IMG/VR virus record: IMGVR_UViG_3300037325_000012
Location: 1 to 34,390 of that record
Direction: 5' to 3' (one strand)
Source: a virus
DNA length: 34,390 nucleotides
In this document: in pieces, positions 8,132 to 17,271 of the stretch
Layout: every line of letters begins with the position of its first letter
Numbering within the stretch: position 1 is the first letter of the stretch
Translations under genes and position numbers: made by a program
Notes under the pieces: model-generated
Databases searched by the model: none
Seen by the model: the letters and a program-made list of their open reading frames with translations, nothing else
Told to the model about the DNA's origin: nothing

Positions 8132-9534
8132 TGTTAGGCGAGTGGTTGCCAGACCAGCCAGGTTTAACTGGTGCGATTACAAAAGCATTCAACGTTATCC
8201 CATTGTTGAACGGTTATGGACAACTGCCGTCTATAAAAGCGTTTTCAGACAATGCAAGCGAGCCTTTGACTAATGTTGTTGCAGGAAAGTTTGGTGACAC
8301 AGTCCAGTTATTCGCCGCGAGTGAAACAAAGATTTTTAAATACGACCCTAATGATTTAAGTTTAGATGATGTTTCAAAAGCGGGTGGGTATACCGCATCA
8401 AGTGGTTGGAATTTTACACAGTATGGAAAATCTTTGATCGGTGCAAACGGTTCAAACGTTTTACAGTACTGGCAGTTAGGCGTATCTACTGCTTGGGCAG
8501 ATGTGTCAGCAAGCGCACCAATTTCTAGCTTTGTAACTGTTGTGCGTGACTTTGTGGTAGCAGCGAACAACAGTAGTAACCCTAATCGCGTGTTTTGGTC
8601 GGATATAAATGATGAAACAAATTGGGTTTCTGGGGCAACGTCACAATCTGATTTTCAAGATTTACCCGATGGCGGCAATATTCAGGGCGTAACGGGTGGC
8701 GAATTTGGGATAGTGTTCTTAGAGCATGCAATTTATAGAATGAGCTATCAGGGTTCACCATTATTTTTCCAATTTGATGCTATTTCAAGAACGCTAGGTT
8801 GCTATGAGCCGAATTCTATTGTGCAACAAGGTGCAAGAACGTTCTTTTTGTCAGACGATGGATTTTACGTATGCGATGGTCAAACAGTTACTGCAATCGG
8901 TGCTGAAAAAATAGACCGATGGTTTTTTGAAGATGTCAGTGAAGGTTCATTAGATAAGATGTCGGCTGCAATTGACCCTGAACGCCATTTAATTGTGTGG
9001 TGTTACCCGAATGCAAACGCCACTCAAACCATTTTATTTTACAACTGGCAAACAGGGAAATGGTCGTATGGAATTACAACCGCTGATTACATAGCTAACG
9101 CTACGACTGTTGGAACGACACTAGAACAACTTAATATCTACACAAGTTTAGAGGGTATACCCGCATCGCTTGATTCTCGGCTATGGGCTGGTGGAAAGCC
9201 TCTATTTGCGGGCACTAGTGGCTCACAAATTGTTCTATTCGGTGGCGTAGCAAGACCAGCAGAAATCGAAACAGGAGATATTGAGGAAGGTAGTCAATCA
9301 ATCGTAAAACTAGCATACCCGCAAGTTGATGGTGGCTCTGCAAGCGTAGCTGTTGCATCAAGATTTAGATTAGATAACTCTATAGTTTACACGCCTGATA
9401 TAAATGCAGATGATGAAAATCGAGTTTCATTGCGAAGCCTTGGTAAATATCACAGACTTCTAATTAAGCCTACAGGTCAGTGGCAAACAATTATGGCTGT
9501 TGATATTGAAATACAGCCAGTGAGTAGTCGATAA
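8113..9534 (+). CDS. Tail nozzle / stabilisation protein (P22 gp10-like)
   Basis: A 473-residue protein with the beta-propeller-like repeats of podovirus nozzle or stabilisation proteins: LPDQPGLTGAITKAFNVIPL, then RDFVVAANNSSNPNRVFWSD, GGEFGIVFLEHAIYRMSY, FFLSDDGFYVCDG, TILFYNWQTGKWSYG and LRSLGKYHRLLIKPTGQW. In SU10 and P22 such proteins form the hexameric tube below the adaptor, close the channel and hold fibres. Length is normal for the family. Its stop shares a base with the next ATG (TAATG). Confidence 0.85.
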   Translation: MATKRLVLGEWLPDQPGLTGAITKAFNVIPLLNGYGQLPSIKAFSDNASEPLTNVVAGKFGDTVQLFAASETKIFKYDPNDLSLDDVSKAGGYTASSGWNFTQYGKSLIGANGSNVLQYWQLGVSTAWADVSASAPISSFVTVVRDFVVAANNSSNPNRVFWSDINDETNWVSGATSQSDFQDLPDGGNIQGVTGGEFGIVFLEHAIYRMSYQGSPLFFQFDAISRTLGCYEPNSIVQQGARTFFLSDDGFYVCDGQTVTAIGAEKIDRWFFEDVSEGSLDKMSAAIDPERHLIVWCYPNANATQTILFYNWQTGKWSYGITTADYIANATTVGTTLEQLNIYTSLEGIPASLDSRLWAGGKPLFAGTSGSQIVLFGGVARPAEIETGDIEEGSQSIVKLAYPQVDGGSASVAVASRFRLDNSIVYTPDINADDENRVSLRSLGKYHRLLIKPTGQWQTIMAVDIEIQPVSSR

Positions 9535-9833
9535 TGTTTAGACGCTTGCCACAGCAAGGCGGTCAACCTAGAGACATTTCTGAGGTTGTCAACGGCATAA
9601 TTGATGGCAAAACAAACAACACGGGTTCAGTAACGTTAGCAACGGGTGATACAACAATTTTGACAGACGAGCGCATAAGTCCAAGCAGTAAGATTGTGTT
9701 AATTCCAAAGACTTCAGATTCTGCGGGTGCAACTGGAGTCTATGTATCAGCTCAAACATTTGGTTCAGCAACTATATCGGATATAGGTAATGTTTCAACT
9801 AATAAAATTTATGATTATATTGTGGTAGGTTGA
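9534..9833 (+). CDS. Small virion protein after the nozzle, unknown function
   Basis: A 99-residue beta-rich protein. It starts MFRRLPQQGGQPRDISEVVN, then a Thr-rich segment TGSVTLATGDTTILTDERIS and a C-terminal YDYIVVG. The arrangement IIDGK-N-TGS-TL is common in short tail proteins of podoviruses found beside the nozzle gene. It is flanked by TAATG and TGATG overlaps, so it is in the middle of a coupled set. Confidence 0.68.
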   Translation: MFRRLPQQGGQPRDISEVVNGIIDGKTNNTGSVTLATGDTTILTDERISPSSKIVLIPKTSDSAGATGVYVSAQTFGSATISDIGNVSTNKIYDYIVVG

Positions 9834-10222
9834 TGTTTACATACATACAACCTAAAGATGTAAGAGCTAATTGGGCTTTTGTAAAAAAAGGGCTTGAACA
9901 TATTTTACGCAAATCTCCTGAAAATTGGATACCAGAGGACATTTACGCAAGCTGTGTTAACAATACTGCTGTGTTGTGGTTGGCTATGGAAAAAGACAAA
10001 CCGATAGGTTTTGTTGTTGGTTATAGAGAAGGCGATGCTTTCCATATATGGTGCGCCCACGGAAATTTAGGTGGAAAACTAGCAGAATGGTTTAAAATGG
10101 TTGAAAGCATAGCAAAAAGCATGGAATGTAAGCAAATTACTTTTGCATCGTGGCGACCTGCATGGAACAAGGTTGCCGTTGAGTTGGGTTTTAAGACCCG
10201 AAGCTGGATTAAGGAGTTATAG
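9833..10222 (+). CDS. GNAT-like acetyltransferase-fold protein in the virion operon
   Basis: A 129-residue protein. The core AVLWLAMEKDKPIGFVVGYR is the beta-bulge part of a GNAT fold, and WRPAWNKVAVELGFKTRSWI fits the C-terminal motif of acetyltransferases. T7 gp13-type proteins and other podovirus proteins encoded just before internal virion proteins have a similar fold. Whether it acetylates anything is unknown; the glycine-rich acetyl-CoA loop is weak (HGNLGGKLAEW). I chose the ATG at 9833, which overlaps the previous TGA. Confidence 0.72.
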   Translation: MFTYIQPKDVRANWAFVKKGLEHILRKSPENWIPEDIYASCVNNTAVLWLAMEKDKPIGFVVGYREGDAFHIWCAHGNLGGKLAEWFKMVESIAKSMECKQITFASWRPAWNKVAVELGFKTRSWIKEL

Positions 10223-10224
10223 AT

Positions 10225-11604
10225 ATGTCAATGGGCGGCGGCGGCGGTAGTGACAAACAAACAGTCACAACGGAACTTGACCCGATGGTTAAGCCTTTTG
10301 TTGAATTCGGTTTAAACGAAGCACAACGATTATATGATACGGGTGGTCCGAGTTTTTTCCCAGGGCAAACATACGTTGGCCCGTCATCGCAAACTCAGCA
10401 AGGTTTGCAGATGGCGCAAGACCGAGCGTTAGCGGGTAGCCCATTACTGCGAGGCGCACAAGATACGGTAGGCGCATTACAAACAGCGACTAACCCTGCA
10501 TTGGGTGGGTTTGCAGACGTATATGGTCGGGCAATGCAAGACCCTGCGTCTAACTTTTATAGTTCACTTGCAAGCGGTGGCGGGTCTGACATTCTTAACC
10601 AGTACCGAGCAAATCAGTTGTACGGTCAAGCCTCTATGGGCGACCCATCGGCAAACTTTTACGGTGCTATGCAAGGTGGTGCGTTTCAGAACGCAGCAAT
10701 GCCCGGCACGCAAGCCGTATCAGAAGGTGCTTACTTAGGCAGCAACCCGTTCTTTCAAGGTGCATTTCAACCTGCGGCTCGTGCGGCACAAGACACATTC
10801 AACCAAGGCATACAAGGCGTTTCTAGCCAAGCCTCAAGAGCGGGTCGATATGGCTCAGGGGCAATGGGGCAACTTGAAGATAGAGCATCTAATCAGTTCG
10901 CACAGGCATTGTCAGATACAGCGGGACAGTTGGCTTATCAGAACTACGGTCAAGAGCGTGGCTTGCAAGAAAATGCACGTCAACAATTGGCAGGGTTGTC
11001 ACAACAGGACTTGTCTAACCGATTAACTGGCGCTCAGAACATTAGCCAAGGCGCACAACAAACGTTAAATAATCAGCTTGGCATGATGAACGCAAGCGCA
11101 GGTCTGAACCAACAAGACTTGGCTAACCGTATGTCAGGCGCAAGTGCATTGTCAGGCATCAATCAACAAGGCTTGCAGACCCAACTTGCAGCAACATCGG
11201 GTGTAGGTCAAACGGCATCAGACGATTTTGCACGACAGCTACAAGCTGCTGGCATGTCACCTGATATGGCTTCGCAAGATTATGCTGACATTCAGAGACT
11301 TATTGATCTTGGACAGACGCAAGAGAATTACCAGCAACTTGCTTTGGGTGATGCGATGCAAAGATTTAACTTTGAGCAGAACGCACCTTACGCTGGTCTG
11401 CAAACGTTCTTATCAGCAGCGTATGGGGCTCCTATGGGCAGCCAGGTGTCTCAACCCATCTATAACAACCAGTTAGGTGGCGCTGTATCAGGTGGGCTGT
11501 TAGGCGCAGGGCTGGGCACTAGAATGGCAGGTGCAGATGGCAATCAACTAGGATATGGGGCAGGTGGAGCTGCTCTTGGAGCGTTAGCAGGAGCATTCGC
11601 ATAA
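10225..11604 (+). CDS. Probable internal virion / DNA-ejection protein 1
   Basis: A 459-residue protein rich in Gln, Ala and Gly. It opens with a glycine run (MSMGGGGGSDKQTVTTELDP) and contains PSSQTQQGLQMAQDRALAG, then long Gln/Ala helices with repeated NQQDLANRMSGA-type units (about 270-330), and ends in a glycine-zipper (GGLLGAGLGTR ... GAGGAALGALAGAF) that could cross a membrane. Large low-complexity proteins with glycine zippers between tail and lysis genes are typical ejection-channel candidates. Its TAA overlaps the next ATG. Confidence 0.68.
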   Translation: MSMGGGGGSDKQTVTTELDPMVKPFVEFGLNEAQRLYDTGGPSFFPGQTYVGPSSQTQQGLQMAQDRALAGSPLLRGAQDTVGALQTATNPALGGFADVYGRAMQDPASNFYSSLASGGGSDILNQYRANQLYGQASMGDPSANFYGAMQGGAFQNAAMPGTQAVSEGAYLGSNPFFQGAFQPAARAAQDTFNQGIQGVSSQASRAGRYGSGAMGQLEDRASNQFAQALSDTAGQLAYQNYGQERGLQENARQQLAGLSQQDLSNRLTGAQNISQGAQQTLNNQLGMMNASAGLNQQDLANRMSGASALSGINQQGLQTQLAATSGVGQTASDDFARQLQAAGMSPDMASQDYADIQRLIDLGQTQENYQQLALGDAMQRFNFEQNAPYAGLQTFLSAAYGAPMGSQVSQPIYNNQLGGAVSGGLLGAGLGTRMAGADGNQLGYGAGGAALGALAGAFA

Positions 11605-12266
11605 TGAGCGGGATAGAACCTTTACTGATCGGTGCAGCGTTGGGCGCAGGAGTAGGCGGTGCTACCGCTAGTTTGTCGGGTGGCGATGTGTTACAGGGTG
11701 CGCTTATGGGCGGTGTAACTGGTGGCGCAACGGGCGGTTTAGGTGGCCTAGGAGGTGGCGCAGCAGCAGGAGGTGCAACCGCATCGGGCGCAGGTTCAGC
11801 ACTAGGTGGCGCGGGTGCACTAGCATTCCCCGTTTCTGCTGGGACATCATTTGCAACACCTTTAGCAACAGGGCTCACAAGTGGTGCTGGTAGTATTGCA
11901 CTTAACCCTGCATTAAGTAGTTTCATGCCATCTATTCCGTCTGCGATCAATCAAGTGCCAATGGGTGCAATGCCGTTTCAAGTGGGTACTGTACCAAGTG
12001 GTCTTGGGCCAACAATGAGTGCTGGGCAATCAGGAATTATGCAAGGCGTTACGGAAGTAGCAAATCCTAGCATGATGGATAGTTTTATAAAATACGGTGA
12101 TGTTGCAAAGCAGATGATGCCAAAGCAACAACAAAAACAAGGGCAACAGTTAACACCTGGTAGGATTCGTCAAGGGCAGGCTGTGAACATGACAGCCCCT
12201 TACGCGAGTCTATTACAAGAGCAGATGGCGATGCAACAACCGCGTCGTCGGCTGTCTTTACTGTGA
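11604..12266 (+). CDS. Glycine-zipper protein, probable ejection/internal virion protein 2
   Basis: A 220-residue protein. Residues 5-75 are nearly all Gly, Ala, Ser and Leu in GxxxG spacing (LLIGAALGAGVGGATASLSG, GGVTGGATGGLGGLGGGAAA), a pattern that packs helices inside membranes. The C-terminal part is Gln/Met-rich with a basic end (PRRRLSLL). It may insert in the host envelope during DNA entry; this is inference from composition and position. GC content is higher than in the neighbouring genes because of the Gly/Ala codons. Confidence 0.65.
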   Translation: MSGIEPLLIGAALGAGVGGATASLSGGDVLQGALMGGVTGGATGGLGGLGGGAAAGGATASGAGSALGGAGALAFPVSAGTSFATPLATGLTSGAGSIALNPALSSFMPSIPSAINQVPMGAMPFQVGTVPSGLGPTMSAGQSGIMQGVTEVANPSMMDSFIKYGDVAKQMMPKQQQKQGQQLTPGRIRQGQAVNMTAPYASLLQEQMAMQQPRRRLSLL

Positions 12267-12273
12267 GAATATA

Positions 12274-13374
12274 ATGGCTAATTATTTAGAAAGTTTGCTT
12301 GGCGAAGATGAATTACAACAAGCAAAAAACCAAGCGTTAAGCTCTGGGTTAATGCAAGCGGGATTTGCTGGCCTGTTAGGTAGTGGGCCATCTTTATTGC
12401 CAACGAGTGCCGGGCAAGCGATTGGTCAAGCTGGGCTTGCTGGAATGAGCGCATATGACAGTGTTTTACAAGGTGCTGAAGACCAAGCTGTTAAAGGCAT
12501 GGAAATGCGTGGTTTACAAAACGAAAAAGCACAAGAACAAATGTTTATGCAAGAATTGCAGGGGCTACAAGGTAAAGGGCAAATTAGGCAATCCGATATT
12601 TTAAATTTGGTTACAAAGTACCCAACTTTATCTAAAAATATTATTCCTACTTTGCAGGGCATGATGCCAAAAGAATCTGCACCAGTTAACTTGCAGTTTG
12701 ACGCAGCTACAGGCACAGTATTTAACCCGCGCACAGGTAAAATTCAATACAATCAAAACCCTAATCAGCCAACAGCATCAAATATAGTAGGTTCGCCACA
12801 AGAAAAAGCCACACAAATGCGAGCAATTGGTGATACGTTTGCTGCCACTGACCCTAAAAAAGCTGAGTCTTATTACAATGCTGCTGAAAAAATGTCACCA
12901 CAAGAGAAAGTTACAAAAGCAACGGACACTCAATTAGCGGCAACTGGTTACTTTAACCGTATGTCGCAAGCAGAAAGCATCTTAAATCCGCTAGAAGAGC
13001 AAAAAGAATACCCAATGTACGGTGCAGGGTTGGCGGGAAGTTTGCCGTTTGTCGGTGATGTTGCGCGTAACGCAGTTATGTCCGCAGGTCAACAACAGTA
13101 CCAACAGGCCGCAATGGATTGGGTGCGTTCAAAGTTACGCAAAGAATCAGGCGCAGTTATTGGCGAGGACGAGGCTAGAGATGAATTTAAACTTTACTTC
13201 CCTCAAGTTGGGGATACTGACAAGGTTATTGAGCAAAAACGTCAAGCGCGAGCAACAGCAACAAAAGCTATGAAAGAGCAATCATCGTTAGCAAAAGTGC
13301 AAGAATCAGCACCTCCTGACATGGCTACGCAAGCTAGGCAGGAATTAGAGCGACGTGCAAGGGGTGGTCAATAA
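12274..13374 (+). CDS. Probable internal virion / DNA-ejection protein 3
   Basis: A 366-residue helical protein. Its C-terminal region, with YQQAAMDWVRSKLRKESGAV, IGEDEARDEFKLYFPQVGDT and a following basic Q/A/T helix, is a recognisable conserved piece of podovirus internal virion proteins. The N-terminal part (AKNQALSSGLMQAGFAGLLG) has short hydrophobic helices. It probably travels with the DNA through the tail into the cell. The final TAATG-type junction couples it to the next gene. Confidence 0.72.
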   Translation: MANYLESLLGEDELQQAKNQALSSGLMQAGFAGLLGSGPSLLPTSAGQAIGQAGLAGMSAYDSVLQGAEDQAVKGMEMRGLQNEKAQEQMFMQELQGLQGKGQIRQSDILNLVTKYPTLSKNIIPTLQGMMPKESAPVNLQFDAATGTVFNPRTGKIQYNQNPNQPTASNIVGSPQEKATQMRAIGDTFAATDPKKAESYYNAAEKMSPQEKVTKATDTQLAATGYFNRMSQAESILNPLEEQKEYPMYGAGLAGSLPFVGDVARNAVMSAGQQQYQQAAMDWVRSKLRKESGAVIGEDEARDEFKLYFPQVGDTDKVIEQKRQARATATKAMKEQSSLAKVQESAPPDMATQARQELERRARGGQ

Positions 13375-15296
13375 TGGACTTTAGCAAATTATCTGATGAC
13401 GATTTAAAAGCTATTGCAAGCAACAACTTTCAAGGTATGTCTGATGATGGTTTGCGTATGCTGTCTGGCTCAGCAGAAGTCCCGCAAGGCACACCTATGG
13501 GGCAAGAGATTGTCGTGACACCGCAGGGGGCAAGCGTTGAGGGTAAACCCGTACAACAAGAAAACCTTGGTTTACCACAACGTTCGATAGCTGAAGACAT
13601 TGGTCGCCAATTAGGTTTAACTGCTCGAGCAGGGGTTACAGGTTTATCAGCGTTGCCAACTATGGCAGCAGATGCGCTTAACTTAGGATTGAATTTTTTG
13701 CCGGGCGTGAATATACAACCTGCATCGAAGTCTTTGCAACAGCTAATGAATTCTCTAAATTTACCCCAACCTGAAACGGCAACTGAGCGCGTATCACAAG
13801 ATATTGCTTCAGCCATGTCAGGTGTAGGCGGGGCTGTAAAATTAGCGTCAAGGTTGCCACAACAAATGGCAGCACCATTTGTTAATAATGCTGGTCTACA
13901 AACTGCGGGTGCAGCGAGTGGCTCTTTAGCCTCTGGTGTTGCGCGTGAAAATGATGCAAGTCCAATAACGCAGGCTTTGTCTGCCTTGTTAATTGGCTCG
14001 CTTGCACCGACCACAGCAACCACAGCCGTGGCACGCACAGCAGAGGGCGCAAAACGCTTAGTACAGCCATTTACTCAAGGTGGCCGAGAAAAGGTCACAG
14101 GCGAGGTTCTGCGGTCTTTAGCACGAAATCCTGATGAGGCCGCAAAAGTTGCTCAATCGTACACGACATCAATAAAAGGTTATCAACCTACAACCGCACA
14201 GGCAACGCGAGATGTCGGCTTAGTCGCTGCGGAAACGCCTATCCGAGCGCTAGACACTACTGGCAGATTTGCGGAACAAGCAAGCGTGGCCAACCAAGCA
14301 CGCATAAGCATACTAGATAGAATGGCAAAAGACGAAGACGCTGTATTGAAAGCGTTAACTAAACGTGAAGAGGTTACTGCACCGTTACGAGAGCAGTCAT
14401 TTGCTCAGTCAGTAGTAACGCCAGAAATGTTTAAATCGGCAGTTACATTAACGGTCGGTAAGGTGGCTAACAATATTGCCAATTCACCCTCTGGTAAGCG
14501 TGAAACAGTTATAAACGTTATTGATGATTCGGTCAGAATGATTCAGCGTGCTAATACGCCACAAGATTTGTATGAGATACGCAAAGACTTAAGAGCAGCC
14601 GCTCAGGGTTTGTTAGACAAGTCTGGTTCAGGTGGGCCAAGCGCAGGGTCTTTTAAGGTAGCAAAAAACGAATTAAACCAAATTATTCGTGCGGTTGATG
14701 ATGCGATTGAAGCGGCAGCGCCAGGCTATAAAAACTACTTGGACAAGTATTCAAAACTGAGTAAAAGTATTGAGAGCATGGAAGCGGCTCAAACTTTTAG
14801 AAATAAGGTTTTGACCACTACGCCAGACCCCATGAATGCGGGTAACTTTTTAATATCACAACCTGCATTTGCTAGAACTATTCGTAACTTGGAATCTACT
14901 AAATCCCTGAAAGGTTTATCAAAACCACAAATTTCTGTTTTGAAAAATGTTTCTAAAGACTTAGACGAGGGCGTACTTAATCGTGCGACAAAAGTGCCGG
15001 GTTCAGATACATTTAAAAATATGTCGACTGCCAACGTGATCGGTGGAATTATTGGTAAACAATTATTTGGTGAAGTTAGTCCTTTATTGCAAAAAATTAG
15101 TGCACCCATGAACTGGCTTTATAACGGCACAGATGATGCTATTCGTGAGCTAATTGTTTCTTCTATGCTTGACCCTAAATTAGCAAGTAGATTGATGGCG
15201 AACGCGACTCAAACTACAATGGAAACAATAGGCAAAGAACTTCAACGCAAAGCTCTTACGATGGGCTTTGGAGCAACATTCGGAATAGGTCAATAA
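13374..15296 (+). CDS. Large probable internal virion / DNA-ejection protein 4
   Basis: A 640-residue protein. The N-terminus has two similar pieces, MDFSKLSDDDLKAIASNNF and GMSDDGLRMLSG, a double short motif seen at the start of many large phage virion proteins. Residues 85-215 hold amphipathic Ala/Gly helices (TARAGVTGLSALPTMAADAL, SGSLASGVARENDASPITQA); the remainder is long charged helices. No lysozyme or protease motif is visible. Position and size fit the largest ejection protein of this module. It ends 1 base before the fibre gene. Confidence 0.68.
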   Translation: MDFSKLSDDDLKAIASNNFQGMSDDGLRMLSGSAEVPQGTPMGQEIVVTPQGASVEGKPVQQENLGLPQRSIAEDIGRQLGLTARAGVTGLSALPTMAADALNLGLNFLPGVNIQPASKSLQQLMNSLNLPQPETATERVSQDIASAMSGVGGAVKLASRLPQQMAAPFVNNAGLQTAGAASGSLASGVARENDASPITQALSALLIGSLAPTTATTAVARTAEGAKRLVQPFTQGGREKVTGEVLRSLARNPDEAAKVAQSYTTSIKGYQPTTAQATRDVGLVAAETPIRALDTTGRFAEQASVANQARISILDRMAKDEDAVLKALTKREEVTAPLREQSFAQSVVTPEMFKSAVTLTVGKVANNIANSPSGKRETVINVIDDSVRMIQRANTPQDLYEIRKDLRAAAQGLLDKSGSGGPSAGSFKVAKNELNQIIRAVDDAIEAAAPGYKNYLDKYSKLSKSIESMEAAQTFRNKVLTTTPDPMNAGNFLISQPAFARTIRNLESTKSLKGLSKPQISVLKNVSKDLDEGVLNRATKVPGSDTFKNMSTANVIGGIIGKQLFGEVSPLLQKISAPMNWLYNGTDDAIRELIVSSMLDPKLASRLMANATQTTMETIGKELQRKALTMGFGATFGIGQ

Positions 15297-15297
15297 A

Positions 15298-16266
15298 ATG
15301 GCAAAGATTAAAATCTCGCAGTTTGATACAGACCCAGCAAATAACACAGATATTGATGGAATTAACTTGGCCGAGGGTATGGCTCCCGGTCTTGTCAACA
15401 ATGCTATTCGCACACTAATGGCACAGCTAAAGAATCAGTTGACTGGCACAGACGATGATAACCGCACAATCGGTGGCAATCTTGTTGTTGATGGTACGTC
15501 TACGTTAACGGGAAATGTTGGTGTTACGGGAACGTTAACAATTGGCGGTAGGTTGGCTGATGCGTTCCCATCTGGCACAAAAATGCTGTTTAACCAAACT
15601 TCTGCACCTGTTGGCTGGGTCAAAGATGTTACGCATGACAACAAAGCACTACGTGTCGTTACAGGAACTGCGGGTACAGGCGGTTCGGTTAACTTTACTA
15701 CCGCATTCGCAAACCAAAGTTTGTCAGGTTCAACAGGTGACACAACAGCTACTGGCACAGTTGATGACACTACTCTAACAGCGGCGCAAATTCCTGCTCA
15801 TACACATTCTATTGCGGGTTCAGGCACAACTAGCGGAGCAAGTAACGACCATTTCCACGCATTTAGCGCATCAACTGGCGCAGCTGGTAGCCATAGCCAT
15901 AGCGTTACTGACCCTAGCCACGCTCATAGTCTTACTGCTTGGCATACAGCAGCTGCCCCTGGTTCAGGTGGTGGTGGCGATGCTACACAGAGACTTAGTG
16001 GTAATGGTGCTGTAGGTACAGCAGGTGCTACCACAGGCATATCTATTAACGATATTGGCGACCACGCTCACTCTGTGTCAGGCAATACTGCGGGGATAAG
16101 CGATACCCATACGCACACATATTCATTCTCAGGTACGTCTGGCTCAATTGGTAGTAGCCAAGCGCATACGCACGGTTTTACGAGTACAGCGCATAACCAC
16201 ACTATTACTAGTTCAGTTAACCTAGCCGTTCAATACGTTGACGTTATTATTTGCACAAAATCATAA
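15298..16266 (+). CDS. Histidine-rich tail fibre with many HxH motifs
   Basis: A 322-residue protein. The first ~100 residues (QFDTDPANNTDIDGINLAEG, NNAIRTLMAQLKNQL, then GNLVVDGTSTLTGNVGVTGT) form a fibre shaft typical of many phages. The tail-collar-like TKMLFNQTSAPVGWVKD follows. Residues 160-310 have at least eight HxH motifs: HTH, HFH, HSH, HAH (twice), HTH (twice) and HNH. In T4 gp37, such motifs bind iron along a trimeric needle, so a metal-stabilised tip is likely here. This is a second appendage locus, 8 kb from the first. Confidence 0.8.
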   Translation: MAKIKISQFDTDPANNTDIDGINLAEGMAPGLVNNAIRTLMAQLKNQLTGTDDDNRTIGGNLVVDGTSTLTGNVGVTGTLTIGGRLADAFPSGTKMLFNQTSAPVGWVKDVTHDNKALRVVTGTAGTGGSVNFTTAFANQSLSGSTGDTTATGTVDDTTLTAAQIPAHTHSIAGSGTTSGASNDHFHAFSASTGAAGSHSHSVTDPSHAHSLTAWHTAAAPGSGGGGDATQRLSGNGAVGTAGATTGISINDIGDHAHSVSGNTAGISDTHTHTYSFSGTSGSIGSSQAHTHGFTSTAHNHTITSSVNLAVQYVDVIICTKS

Positions 16267-16523
16267 TGAAAATAGAATCAAAAGCTAATTGCCCGTTAGA
16301 CGGGTTTAAACCGTGCCGACAGCTAAACTGTGCGTGGTTTACGCAATTGCGTGGCAATAACCCAAATACGGGTGAACCAGTAGACGAGTGGGGTTGCGCT
16401 ATTGCATGGTTGCCAATACTTACAATTGAGAACAGTCAACAGCAGCGTCAAACTGGTGCGGCAATAGAATCGTTTAGAAATGAAACGGTACAAATTAACG
16501 AACAACTTAAACTTGTAGAGTAA
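16266..16523 (+). CDS. Conserved cysteine-containing phage protein near lysis genes
   Basis: An 85-residue protein. The pattern CPLDGFKPCRQLNCAWF, then GEPVDEWGCAIAWLP and QQQRQTGAAIESFRNE is a recurrent small phage protein of unknown function. Four cysteines (two CxnC-like pairs) could bind a metal. I chose the ATG at 16266, which overlaps the fibre stop; an earlier TTG exists but is unlikely. It lies between the fibre and the lysis cassette. Confidence 0.75.
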   Translation: MKIESKANCPLDGFKPCRQLNCAWFTQLRGNNPNTGEPVDEWGCAIAWLPILTIENSQQQRQTGAAIESFRNETVQINEQLKLVE

Positions 16524-16525
16524 TT

Positions 16526-16777
16526 ATGAGCCAAGAAATTTTTAATATTGCAATTGGAATAATCTCGACTCTTGGCGGTTGGTGGCTAAAAGTGATGTGG
16601 GATTCTTTAAAAGAGTTGCAAGCCGCAGACAAAGAGCTAGTCGACAAACTTAGCCGTATTGAAATTCTTGTGGCAGGTAATTATGTTAGACGAGAAGAGT
16701 TTGACCGAGTGGTTGAACGCCTATTTATCAAGCTAGACCACATTGAACTCAAGATTGACGCCAAGGCTGACAAATGA
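16526..16777 (+). CDS. Membrane protein with one TM helix and coiled coil, probable lysis accessory
   Basis: An 83-residue protein: one hydrophobic segment (about 5-25, IFNIAIGIISTLGGWWLKVM), then a charged helix with heptad character (LQAADKELVDKLSRIEILVA ... IELKIDAKADK). The layout is common next to holins in phage lysis cassettes. It could be a second holin, an antiholin or an Rz-like part; the sequence does not decide. Its TGA overlaps the ATG of the holin gene. Confidence 0.7.
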   Translation: MSQEIFNIAIGIISTLGGWWLKVMWDSLKELQAADKELVDKLSRIEILVAGNYVRREEFDRVVERLFIKLDHIELKIDAKADK

Positions 16778-17271
16778 TATTTCCATTACTTGCACCACTA
16801 CTTGCTACCCTTGCCCAAAACGGGCTTGAGTTAATTGCTGATGCGGTAACAAAGAAAGGTCAACAAGTAGTTGAGGATACGCTTGGTATTGATTTAACAC
16901 CTACACCATCGCCTGACCAATTAGTAGAATGGAAGATTGCGGCACAATCGCATGAGAAAGCATTGCTTGAAATGGTGTACGCAGACCGTTCTAATGCTAG
17001 AGAGCGAGAGGTACAAATAGCCACAAGTGATGCCGCACCATTATTTAATAAACTAGTGACGCCTGTTTTGGCTGTCGGCACTATTGGGCTTTCCTTCGTG
17101 TTGTTTGCGGTGCTTATATTTGTTGATGTGCAACCAGTCAGCAAAGACATTTTGATTTATATTCTTGGCGTACTGTCTGCAGCTGTCACTCAAATATTAT
17201 CTTATTACTTTGGAAGCAGTCAGGGGAGCAAAGACAAAGCAGACGAACTCGCACATCTAACTAAAAAATGA
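16774..17271 (+). CDS. Holin of the 3TM (GTA holin) family
   Basis: A 165-residue protein. It has an N-terminal hydrophobic helix (about 1-22), a helical linker with VEWKIAAQSHEKALLEMVYA and DRSNAREREVQ, then two TM helices (about 92-117 and 126-148). The SNAREREVQ motif and the C-terminal YYFGSSQGSKDK are typical of the 3TM holin family. It would form the membrane lesion that releases the endolysin. ATGA junctions on both sides tie it to the neighbouring lysis genes. Confidence 0.85.
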   Translation: MIFPLLAPLLATLAQNGLELIADAVTKKGQQVVEDTLGIDLTPTPSPDQLVEWKIAAQSHEKALLEMVYADRSNAREREVQIATSDAAPLFNKLVTPVLAVGTIGLSFVLFAVLIFVDVQPVSKDILIYILGVLSAAVTQILSYYFGSSQGSKDKADELAHLTKK

